NCBI RefSeq assembly: GCF_043555885.1
Contig: NZ_JBIGHX010000011.1
Span: 1-64,000, forward strand
DNA from: Pelomonas lactea
Lineage (GTDB): Bacteria > Pseudomonadota > Gammaproteobacteria > Burkholderiales > Burkholderiaceae_C
Direction: 5' to 3'
DNA: 64,000 bases
A model generated the notes under the pieces. The model did no database searches. It saw only the letters and a list, made by a program, of their open reading frames with translations, and was not told the DNA's origin. Positions 9,462 through 21,545 of the stretch are shown in pieces. The number at the start of each line of letters is the position of its first letter. Position 1 is the stretch's first letter. A program made the position numbers and the translations under genes.

Positions 9462-9493
9462 AAAAAAGGACGCCGCGGCGTCCTTTCCTTTTT
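9462..9493. terminator. Bidirectional terminator between mtfA and clpA
   Basis: AAAGGACGCC (9465-9474) and GGCGTCCTTT (9477-9486) form a near-perfect palindrome, with A-rich sequence on the left and CCTTTTT on the right. It sits between convergent mtfA (+) and clpA (-) and can stop both. Confidence 0.85.
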
Positions 9494-9505
9494 GCGGGCC
9501 CGGGT

Positions 9506-11826
<2,321 letters not shown>

Positions 11827-11830
<4 letters not shown>

Positions 11831-12207
11831 GCGGCCTCCATAATGCACTGCAGGGGGTGGCCAGCACGCCGGGAGGCGGCCAGTACCAACTCCACCTTGG
11901 TCGCGGCGACGTCCTTGGTGAACACACCGCAAACCCCGCGACCCTCGTGGTGGATTTTGAGCATGATCTGCGTCGCCGTATCCAGGTCATGCCGGAAAAA
12001 TTCCTGCAGAACCATGACTACAAACTCCATCGGGGTGAAATCGTCGTTCAGCAGCAGCACCTGGTAGAGCCGCGGCGGCTCGGTTTTCTGCGTCTGGCGC
12101 TCGACGACGACGGCCCCGTCGCCCTCGTCCTTGCCGGGCCTCAACGGAGGCGTGGGCGGGGGCGGAGCCGACTGGTTTCGCGGTGAAAAAACGGGGAACA
12201 CAGGCAT
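11827..12207 (-). CDS. clpS: ClpS adaptor of the ClpAP protease
   Basis: ClpS binds ClpA and hands over N-end-rule substrates. The 126-residue protein has the core LYQVLLLNDDFTPMEFVVMV with the conserved NDD(F/Y)TP motif, then FTKDVAATKVELV and the C-terminal ECIMEAA-like end (LQCIMEAA). The N terminus is longer than the E. coli protein (106 residues) and proline-rich (SAPPPPTPPLRPG), a flexible tail common in this order. It overlaps clpA by 4 bases. The upstream region is shared with the divergent cold-shock gene. Confidence 0.95.
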
Positions 12208-12314
12208 GGGTCGATTCTATCGACGGGGGTATCCCCCACCGACTTGCAGGCACTTGGCGGCATCCCCCGAAATTGCAAGCAGGTTCGGGTGAACCCGGCC
12301 GGGAAGGTCCCGAA

Positions 12315-12342
12315 TTGACGCTTTTTGTCGCGCTACCAGAAT
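12315..12342 (+). promoter_or_regulatory. Possible promoter of the cold-shock gene
   Basis: TTGACG (12315-12320) and CAGAAT (12337-12342) are spaced by 16 bases, about 45 bases before the start codon. The -35 is good, the -10 weak. Confidence 0.35.
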
Positions 12343-12386
12343 CTCGTCCGCCTCCTTGGGGAGGTGCCACAAAGAACGGAGACAAG

Positions 12387-12629
12387 ATGATGGCGCTGGG
12401 CAAAGTCAAGTGGTTCAACGATGCCAAGGGCTTTGGGTTCATCGAGCCGGATGCCGGCGGCGATGACGTCTTCGCCCATTTTTCGGCGATCCAGATGGAA
12501 GGCTTCCGGACGCTGAAGCAGGGCAGCCAGGTGCAGTTCGACCTGGTGCAGGGCCCCAAAGGCCAGCTCGCGCAGAACATCACGCCGATGGAAGCGGCCC
12601 GCGGCCTGGAACAACCGCAGGCCTCCTGA
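12387..12629 (+). CDS. Cold-shock domain protein
   Basis: 80-residue single cold-shock domain (OB fold) binding single-stranded RNA and DNA. The RNA-binding motifs are KGFGFIEPD (RNP1) and DDVFAHFSAI (RNP2), after the opening LGKVKWFNDA. The start is ATG 12387 (a second ATG follows directly at 12390), with GGAG at 12378-12381 as the ribosome site. A long in-frame extension upstream is not coding. The C-terminal tail MEAARGLEQPQAS goes beyond the minimal domain. It is divergent from clpS and ends in a strong terminator, so it is monocistronic. Confidence 0.93.
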   Translation: MMALGKVKWFNDAKGFGFIEPDAGGDDVFAHFSAIQMEGFRTLKQGSQVQFDLVQGPKGQLAQNITPMEAARGLEQPQAS

Positions 12630-12662
12630 CCCCCGCCCGCCGGGCCGCCCCGGCAACCCGCC

Positions 12663-12695
12663 AGCCCCGAGGCCCCGACGGCCTGCGGGGCTTTT
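12663..12695 (+). terminator. Terminator after the cold-shock gene
   Basis: AGCCCCG/CGGGGCT outer stem (12663-12669 with 12686-12692) and AGGCC/GGCCT inner stem, then TTTT. It follows the cold-shock stop by about 35 bases. Confidence 0.85.
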
Positions 12696-12831
12696 GCGTT
12701 GGAGCAAGGCGCCGCTGCCTCGGCGAAGGCTTGTGCGGCAGCTCCCACGCATGGCTTGCTAGAGTTCACACCTTGCGCGCGCGCCGTGAGACTGCGCGCT
12801 GCAGAGATTCGACATTCACCGGAACACCCTC

Positions 12832-15066
<2,235 letters not shown>

Positions 15067-15104
15067 CGGCCCGCGCGGGACCGACTGGACCGACTGAACT
15101 GACA

Positions 15105-15130
15105 AGGGGCGCCTCTGGCGCCCCTTTTTC
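15105..15130 (+). terminator. Terminator after the monomeric icd
   Basis: AGGGGCGCC (15105-15113), loop TCT, GGCGCCCCT (15117-15125), then TTTT. A strong 9-base stem about 40 bases beyond the stop codon. Confidence 0.9.
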
Positions 15131-15207
15131 TGCCCGCTGCACGCCGCTGCTCGCAGCGCAGACGTGCAGCCCCGCCTGCGCGCCTTGCGCCGCCACCCAC
15201 CCGCTCC

Positions 15208-16050
15208 ATGACGCGACACGCCGCACCACCCCTGCCGCCGACGCCCGGCCGGGAGAAGTCCGCCCGGCCGCCCACGCTGCCGCCCAGCCTCACGGCGCGA
15301 CTGGACGGCGCCCGCTGGCGCCGCAACCTTGTCGGCGAAGCCGGTGCGGCCGTCTACCGCATCACGCGTGACGGCGCGCCGGACCTGTACCTGAAGCACG
15401 GCCGCGGCCAGGCCGCCGCCGCGCTGGTCGACGAACTGGCCCGGCTGCGCTGGCTGGCGGCCCAGATGCCCGTGGGCATGCCGGTGCACTTCGAGTGCAG
15501 CGGCAACCAGGCCTGGCTGCTGACGCGGGCCATCCCGGGCCGCACCGCCTACGAGTGGCTGCAGCACCACCCGTCGCGGGCACCGGACATCGTCGCTGCG
15601 CTGGCCCAGGCGCTGGCGAGGCTGCATGCGCTGCCCGCGGCGCTGTGCCCGTTCCAGTCACCGCTGGAGCAACGCCTTGCACAAGCGCACGAGCGTCTGG
15701 CGGCAGGGCTCATCGACGCCGACGACTTCGACGACGCACGCCGGGGCTGGACGCCGCAGGACGTGTGGGACGCGCTGCAGCGGTTGCGGCCGCGCACGGT
15801 CGACGCGGTCGTCACGCATGGCGACTACTCGCTGGACAACCTGCTGCTCGACGACGAGCTGCGCCTCACCGGACTCATCGACGTGGGCCGCCTGGGCGTG
15901 GCCGACCGCTACCAGGACCTGGCCATCCTGTGGAACTGCCTGGGCGAGTTCGGCGCGGCCGCGCAGCGGGCGCTGTTCCCCGCCTACGGCATCGCGCGGC
16001 CGGATCACCGCCGGCTGGACTTCTACCTGTGCCTGGACGAATGCTTCTGA
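15208..16050 (+). CDS. APH(3')-like aminoglycoside phosphotransferase family protein
   Basis: 280-residue kinase of the APH fold. The C-terminal half is strikingly APH(3')-like: catalytic loop VVTHGDYSLDNLLLDD (HGDxxxxN), metal-binding LIDVGRLGVADRYQDLA (the DxGxxGxADRxxDLA motif), and the ending FYLCLDECF, as in the FYxLLDEFF of APH(3'). The N-terminal lobe contains VYRITRDGAPDLYLKHGRG. By family it would phosphorylate the 3'-hydroxyl of aminoglycosides such as kanamycin. A housekeeping role is possible, since the gene sits in core genome between two icd genes with no mobile element. The N-terminal 20 residues are proline-rich and the start may lie slightly downstream. Confidence 0.85.
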   Translation: MTRHAAPPLPPTPGREKSARPPTLPPSLTARLDGARWRRNLVGEAGAAVYRITRDGAPDLYLKHGRGQAAAALVDELARLRWLAAQMPVGMPVHFECSGNQAWLLTRAIPGRTAYEWLQHHPSRAPDIVAALAQALARLHALPAALCPFQSPLEQRLAQAHERLAAGLIDADDFDDARRGWTPQDVWDALQRLRPRTVDAVVTHGDYSLDNLLLDDELRLTGLIDVGRLGVADRYQDLAILWNCLGEFGAAAQRALFPAYGIARPDHRRLDFYLCLDECF

Positions 16051-16057
16051 GCAGCCG

Positions 16058-16429
16058 TCAGCCGCCGGCGCCGTCGACCACCTCGGCCGCGGCCCGGAAC
16101 GCATCCACGGCCGCCGGAAAGCCGCAGTAGACGCTCGCGTGCAGGAAGATCTCCTGCAGCTCCTCGACCGTCACGCCGTTGTTCAGCGCGCCGCGCACAT
16201 GCGTCTTCAGCTCGTGCGTTCGGCCCAGCGCCACCAGCATGCTGACGGTGACGATGCTGCGCGTGCGCAGGTCGATGCCGTCGCGCTGCCAGGTGTTGCC
16301 CCAGGCATGGCGGGTGACCAGCTCCTGCAGCGGTGCGGTGAACGGCGTGACCTTGGCCAGCGCGGCGTCGACGTAGGCATCGCCCAGCACCGCGCGGCGC
16401 GTCGCCAGGCCTTGGGGATCGAGTTCCAT
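16058..16429 (-). CDS. Carboxymuconolactone decarboxylase family protein (PcaC-like)
   Basis: 123-residue AhpD-fold protein. The sequence runs like 4-carboxymuconolactone decarboxylase: RRAVLGDAYVDAALA, RHAWGNTWQRDGIDLRTRSI, VALGRTHELKTHVRGALNNG and EIFLHASVYCGFPAAVDAFR. In the beta-ketoadipate pathway that enzyme decarboxylates gamma-carboxymuconolactone. No other protocatechuate genes are nearby, so the physiological substrate is uncertain. There is a single Cys (YCGFP), not the CxxC of peroxidase-type AhpD. It stands alone, convergent with the phosphotransferase gene 7 bases away. Confidence 0.85.
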   Translation of the reverse strand: MELDPQGLATRRAVLGDAYVDAALAKVTPFTAPLQELVTRHAWGNTWQRDGIDLRTRSIVTVSMLVALGRTHELKTHVRGALNNGVTVEELQEIFLHASVYCGFPAAVDAFRAAAEVVDGAGG

Positions 16430-16489
16430 GAGGGCTCCTTCGTGCTTGCCGTGCAGCTTAGCGAGCCGCGGACCGCGCCGGTTCAGAAG

Positions 16490-16524
16490 GCAAGAAGCCC
16501 ATCGACGTCACCGGCGATGGGCTT
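16490..16524 (-). terminator. Terminator after the homodimeric icd
   Basis: AAGCCCATCG (16495-16504) and CGATGGGCTT (16515-16524) form a perfect 10-base stem. On the minus strand CTTGCC follows, a weak T tract. It lies about 35 bases beyond the icd stop. Confidence 0.75.
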
Positions 16525-16556
16525 GCGTGTGGGGCCGCGGGCGATGCCCGCCGGCA

Positions 16557-17813
<1,257 letters not shown>

Positions 17814-17870
17814 GGCGTAGCGCTTTCGCAGCGATGCGAGGACAAGGATGCGGCGAGTTTATGGCCCGCG

Positions 17871-18497
17871 TCAGCAGGCCAGCATGACGCGCTGCCACAC
17901 GCCATGCGCCAGCCCCCAGCCCGCGCCCAGCGCCAGCATCAGCCCGGCCAGCCGCAGCGCCAGCACGTCGCCGGCCGGCCCGTGCTTGAGCAGCCGCGCG
18001 CGCCACAGCGGCGCGACCACCAGCCCCGGCGTGCTGGCCAGCGCAAAACCCGCCATCGCCGCGCCGCCGCTCAGCGGCGAGCCCGACAGCCCCGCCAGCA
18101 GCAGCGCCGCATGCAGCAGCCCGCAGGGCATGGCCACCCAGGCCAGCCCGGTGGCGAACGCGTGGCGCGGCTGCGGCCGCCAGCGCACGCTGCCCAGCCA
18201 GGCCGGCACGCGGCCCTGCAGCAACAGCATCAGCCCGAACAGCAGCAGCGCCGCCTGCAGCAGCGCCCAGGCGGGCTGCAGCAGCGCCACGCTCTGCGAC
18301 GCCCGCGCCAGCGCCTCGGCCGACGCCGCCGCAACGACGCCACCCGCCGTGTAGCCCAGCACCCGCCCGGCCAGCAGCCGCGCCGGCCGCTGCCCGCCCG
18401 CCAGCGCGCAGGGCGCGCTGCACATGGCCGCGCAATGCGGCATGCCGGCCAGGCCCATCAGCGTGGCCGACACGACGAGCGCGAGGTCACCGGCCAT
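17871..18497 (-). CDS. Sulfite exporter TauE/SafE family membrane protein
   Basis: 208-residue integral membrane protein with about six hydrophobic segments. The N-terminal signature GLAGMPHCAAMCSAPCALA matches the GxxHCxxMC motif of the SafE/UreH-like family, and GLAWVAMPCGLLHAALLLA is the repeat-related second half. Members often sit with cbb3 oxidase genes and are suspected of metal (copper) handling or cytochrome assembly. The cysteines in the two half-repeats fit metal transport. Its start overlaps the hemN stop by one base, so both are one transcript, placing it under the FNR-like box upstream of hemN. Confidence 0.85.
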   Translation of the reverse strand: MAGDLALVVSATLMGLAGMPHCAAMCSAPCALAGGQRPARLLAGRVLGYTAGGVVAAASAEALARASQSVALLQPAWALLQAALLLFGLMLLLQGRVPAWLGSVRWRPQPRHAFATGLAWVAMPCGLLHAALLLAGLSGSPLSGGAAMAGFALASTPGLVVAPLWRARLLKHGPAGDVLALRLAGLMLALGAGWGLAHGVWQRVMLAC

Positions 18498-19888
18498 CAG
18501 ATGATCTTGGAGAAGCGCTCCCGGCTCGCGTCAGCCTGCAGGTAGCGGTCGAACACCGCGGCGACGGCGCGCACAAAGTACCAGCCCAGCGGCGTGACCT
18601 GGATGGCGCCCGGCTCCAGCACGACGAGGCCCTGCCCCGCCAGCTGTGCCAGCCGTGCCAGCTCGGGCTCGAAGTAGCTCGGCACATCGACGAGGTAGGA
18701 CGCGGCGATGGACTCATACTCCACGCGGCCCTGGCACATCAGCGCCATGATGACGGCACGGCGCAGCAGGTCGTCGCGCGTCAGCGCCAGCCCGCGCTGC
18801 ACGGGCAGTTGCCGCTGGTTCAGCGCGTCTTCGTATTCCTCCAGCGTCTTGGCGTTCTGCGCATAGGTGGCGCCCACGCGGCTGATGGCCGACACACCCA
18901 GGCCCACGAGGTCGCAGTCGGGCTGCGTCGAGTAGCCCTGGAAGCCGCGGTGCAGCAGGCCCTGGCGCTTGGCAATGGCCAGCGGGTCGTCGGGCAGCGC
19001 GAAGTGATCCATGCCGATGTAGGCATAGCCCTCGCCCAGCAGCGCGCTGATGGCACCGGACAGCATGGCCAGCTTGTCGCCCGCGGGCGGCAGCAGCTCG
19101 GCCACGATGCGGCGCTGTGGCTTGAAGCGCTGCGGCAGGTGGGCGTAGGCGTACATCGCGATGCGGTCGGGCCGCAACTCGGCCACCTGCGCGATGGTGC
19201 GGGCGAAGCTGACGGGCGTCTGCTGCGGCAGGCCGTAGATCAAGTCCACGTTGGTGGACGAGAAGCCCAGTTCGCGGGCGTGCTGCATCAGCGCGGCCAC
19301 CTGCTCCAGCGGCTGAACGCGATGCACCGCCTTCTGTACCGCGACGTCGAAGTCCTGCACGCCGAACGAAAGCCGGTTGAAGCCCAGCAGCCGCAGGTGG
19401 GCCAGCCGGGCCTGGTCCACCGTGCGCGGGTCCACCTCGATGGACAGCTCGGCGCCCGGCAGTAGCTTGAAGCGCCGGCGCAGCATCTCCATCAGCTCGC
19501 CGAGCTCCGCGTCGGACAGGAAGGTCGGCGAGCCGCCACCCAGGTGCAGCTGCGACACCGGCGCCGGGCCACCCAGCGCGTCGGCCACCAGCTCCACCTC
19601 GCGGGCCAGCGCGGCCAGGTAAGGTGCGGCGCGCTCGTGGTGCTTGGTGATGATCTTGTTGCAGGCGCAGTAGTAGCAGAGCTGCTCGCAGAACGGGATG
19701 TGCACGTAGACCGACAGCGGCTGCACCGTGCCGCGCTGTCGCAGCGCCTGCAGGTGTTGCGCGCCCTGGTGGGCCTCGACGAAACGGTCCGCCGTCGGGT
19801 AGGACGTGTAGCGCGGCCCCGCCACGTCGTGGCGGCGCAGCAGGTCGGCAAGCTCGAGTTGGGGAGGTCTATCGGTCACAGCAGCCAT
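18497..19888 (-). CDS. hemN: Oxygen-independent coproporphyrinogen III oxidase
   Basis: Radical-SAM enzyme that decarboxylates coproporphyrinogen III to protoporphyrinogen IX without oxygen. The 463-residue protein has the CxxxCxxC cluster in IPFCEQLCYYCACNK, the SAM segment LHLGGGSPTFL, and GAELSIEVDPRTV. The HemN-typical N-terminal GPRYTSYPTADRF confirms true HemN rather than HemW. The start ATG 19888 leaves an FNR-like box 35 bases upstream; an in-frame ATG at 19936 would put that box inside the gene and is rejected. Divergent from fnr. Confidence 0.96.
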   Translation of the reverse strand: MAAVTDRPPQLELADLLRRHDVAGPRYTSYPTADRFVEAHQGAQHLQALRQRGTVQPLSVYVHIPFCEQLCYYCACNKIITKHHERAAPYLAALAREVELVADALGGPAPVSQLHLGGGSPTFLSDAELGELMEMLRRRFKLLPGAELSIEVDPRTVDQARLAHLRLLGFNRLSFGVQDFDVAVQKAVHRVQPLEQVAALMQHARELGFSSTNVDLIYGLPQQTPVSFARTIAQVAELRPDRIAMYAYAHLPQRFKPQRRIVAELLPPAGDKLAMLSGAISALLGEGYAYIGMDHFALPDDPLAIAKRQGLLHRGFQGYSTQPDCDLVGLGVSAISRVGATYAQNAKTLEEYEDALNQRQLPVQRGLALTRDDLLRRAVIMALMCQGRVEYESIAASYLVDVPSYFEPELARLAQLAGQGLVVLEPGAIQVTPLGWYFVRAVAAVFDRYLQADASRERFSKII

Positions 19889-19922
19889 GTCGCCACTGTG
19901 CCGAGCCGGCCCCGCCCCGGCC

Positions 19923-19936
19923 TTGATGCAGGTCAA
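19923..19936. promoter_or_regulatory. FNR-like box between hemN and fnr
   Basis: The plus strand reads TTGATGCAGGTCAA, one mismatch from the FNR consensus TTGAT-N4-ATCAA. It lies 35 bases before hemN and 27 bases before fnr and so could control both, including autoregulation of fnr. Confidence 0.75.
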
Positions 19937-19962
19937 GGCCGGGGCGGGTCGCCTGGCGAAGA

Positions 19963-20748
19963 ATGTCCCTCATGCTGACGACCCAACCCTGCCCGATGCG
20001 TGCGTCGCCCGCGTCCGATCCGTCGACACTGCCCGCCATCGAGCCGTTGAAGGTGGCCTGCGCCAGCTGCAACCTGCGCGAGCTGTGCCTGCCCGTGGGC
20101 CTGAACGCCGGCGAGCTGCAGCAGCTGGACGGCCTGGTCGCCAAGCGCCGCTCGGTGGCGCGGGGTGATCACCTGTTCCGCAACGGCGAGCGCTTCGAGG
20201 CGCTGTACGCGGTGCGCACCGGCTTCTTCAAGACCTGCGTGGGCAGCGAGGACGGGCGCGACCAGGTCACCGGCTTCCAGATGGCTGGCGAGTTGCTGGG
20301 GCTGGACGGCATCAGCAGCGACCACCACCACTGCGACGCCGTCGCGCTGGAGGACTCGTCGGTCTGCGTGATCCCCTACGCGCAGCTGGAGGGCCTGTCG
20401 CGCGAGTTCACGGTGCTGCAGCACCAGTTCCACAAGATCATGAGCCGCGAGATCGTGCGCGACCATGGCGTGATGCTGCTGCTGGGCAACATGCGCGCCG
20501 AGGAGCGGCTGGCGGCCTTCCTGCTGAACCTGACACAGCGGCTGCAGGCACGCGGGTTCTCGGCATCCAGCCTGGTGCTGCGCATGACGCGCGAGGAGAT
20601 CGGCAGCTACCTGGGCCTGAAGCTGGAGACCGTGAGCCGCACGTTCTCGCGCTTCCAGGACGAGGGCCTGATGGAGGTGAAGCAGCGGCAGCTGCGCATC
20701 CTGAACCAGGCGGGGCTGCAGGCGCTGGTCAACAACAGCCGGTGTTGA
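19963..20748 (+). CDS. fnr: Fumarate/nitrate reduction regulator FNR
   Basis: CRP-family oxygen sensor. The 261-residue protein has the cluster-binding cysteines C33, C36 and C42 (CASCNLRELC) and C124 (DHHHCDAVAL), matching the four ligands of the oxygen-labile [4Fe-4S] cluster. The cyclic-nucleotide-like beta roll and dimer helix follow. The C-terminal helix-turn-helix is MTREEIGSYLGLKLETVSRT, whose E..SR recognition residues fit TTGAT half-sites. The clustering of FNR-like boxes in this window with hemN and the cbb3 genes makes these its likely targets. Confidence 0.96.
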   Translation: MSLMLTTQPCPMRASPASDPSTLPAIEPLKVACASCNLRELCLPVGLNAGELQQLDGLVAKRRSVARGDHLFRNGERFEALYAVRTGFFKTCVGSEDGRDQVTGFQMAGELLGLDGISSDHHHCDAVALEDSSVCVIPYAQLEGLSREFTVLQHQFHKIMSREIVRDHGVMLLLGNMRAEERLAAFLLNLTQRLQARGFSASSLVLRMTREEIGSYLGLKLETVSRTFSRFQDEGLMEVKQRQLRILNQAGLQALVNNSRC

Positions 20749-20751
20749 GTT

Positions 20752-20970
20752 GAGGCCCCTCGCCCGCGCTTGCCGCTGAACGCGGGCAAGCCCGGGCGGT
20801 CTTGCAGACCGCGCAGCCGACGGAGCGGCTGCCCTTCGGCAGGCACGACAAGTCCTCAGGACTTGTCGTGTCCGGCCTCAGCCCCCAAGGGGACGGCGAT
20901 GCTCGCGGGGGTGGCCCCGCTCGCACATCGCCAGACGGGCCGGCTTGTGGCGGCCCGGCGCTCGGCCTCA
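20752..20970 (-). repeat. Intergenic structured repeat, copy C (with extra hairpins)
   Basis: Reverse-orientation copy of the repeat also found at 34502-34632 and 36694-36830. Conserved parts are the GAGGCCCCTCGCCC end, the hairpin CTTGCC (20769-20774)/GGCAAG (20785-20790) around loop GCTGAACGCG, the GGCGAT (20895-20900)/ATCGCC (20927-20932) stem, and GGGCCGGCTTGTGGCGGCCC. It carries about 90 extra bases with three more hairpins: GCGGTC/GACCGC (20796-20812), GCAGCCG/CGGCTGC (20813-20832) and a 27-base palindrome (20844-20870). It fills the gap between convergent fnr and the BON gene. Confidence 0.8.
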
Positions 20971-20975
20971 AACGC

Positions 20976-20997
20976 AAAAGCCCCGCGGGTGCGGGGC
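20976..20997 (-). terminator. Terminator after the BON-domain gene
   Basis: GCCCCGC (20980-20986), loop GGGT, GCGGGGC (20991-20997). On the minus strand TTTTGCG follows. Confidence 0.8.
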
Positions 20998-21021
20998 GGC
21001 AGGTCAATGGCGTGTGGCGGG

Positions 21022-21357
21022 TCAGCCGACCTTGATCTCGTTGCGCACTTCCTTGACGCCGGGGACGGCGGCGACGAGCTTGATGGCCTTCTGGGCCAGT
21101 TCGGCGCTGGGGGCCGCGCCCTTCACGATGACGACGCCGCCATCGGTGCTGCTGACGGTCAGCGGCAGGGCCTGCAGGTCCTTGTCCTGCTGCAGCACGG
21201 CCGCGGCCTGGGCGGCAACAGCGGCGGCGTCCGCGGGCTGGGCTTGCGGAGCCTGCCCGGCGGGTGCCGGCACCGGGTCGGCGGCGAAGGCGGTGGACAG
21301 GGCCGTTGCCGTCAGGGCGGCGGTCAGCAGGCGGGCGAAGGTGGAAGCGTGTTGCAT
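21022..21357 (-). CDS. Exported BON-domain protein
   Basis: 111-residue protein with a signal peptide (MQHASTFARLLTAALTATAL, cut after AFA) and one BON domain: LTVSSTDGGVVIVKGAAPSA and PGVKEVRNEIKVG. BON domains bind phospholipid or peptidoglycan-associated partners and occur in envelope-stress proteins such as OsmY. An AGGAGATACGC ribosome site fixes the start at 21357; an in-frame extension to 21408 is rejected. The leader region holds a sigma-54 promoter, an IHF site and two GlrR-type sites, so this gene is the predicted direct target of the neighbouring GlrK/GlrR system. Confidence 0.85.
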   Translation of the reverse strand: MQHASTFARLLTAALTATALSTAFAADPVPAPAGQAPQAQPADAAAVAAQAAAVLQQDKDLQALPLTVSSTDGGVVIVKGAAPSAELAQKAIKLVAAVPGVKEVRNEIKVG

Positions 21358-21419
21358 GCGTATCTCCTGAGGATGCGTGGATAGAACGCGGCACCGGACC
21401 GGCACCACGACGCCCTCAG

Positions 21420-21435
21420 CGCAACAGCCGTGCCA
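21420..21435 (-). promoter_or_regulatory. Sigma-54 (-24/-12) promoter of the BON gene
   Basis: The minus strand reads TGGCACGGCTGTTGCG, a full match to TGGCACG-N4-TTGC with GG and GC ten bases apart. The start of transcription would be near 21409, giving a leader of about 50 bases before the BON start codon. Confidence 0.88.
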
Positions 21436-21454
21436 GCGCCGACTTCTCCTTTCA

Positions 21455-21467
21455 TATCAACCACTTA
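21455..21467 (+). promoter_or_regulatory. IHF binding site
   Basis: TATCAACCACTTA matches the IHF consensus WATCAA-N4-TTR at every fixed position. It lies 20 bases upstream of the -24 element and between it and the GlrR-type sites, where DNA bending would loop the activator onto the promoter. Confidence 0.75.
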
Positions 21468-21509
21468 AGTCGCTCGCGAGCCGGGCTGGCAGAGCCTGGC
21501 GGGCGATTC

Positions 21510-21527
21510 TGTCGCCGCCCGGCGACA
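21510..21527. promoter_or_regulatory. GlrR-type activator site 1
   Basis: TGTC-GCCGCCCGGC-GACA, a perfect TGTC-N10-GACA, the motif bound by GlrR in enterobacteria. The palindrome extends to 8-base arms (CTGTCGCC/GGCGACAG). It lies about 75 bases upstream of the -24 element. Confidence 0.8.
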
Positions 21528-21545
21528 GGCCGCGCGCCGCGCAGG

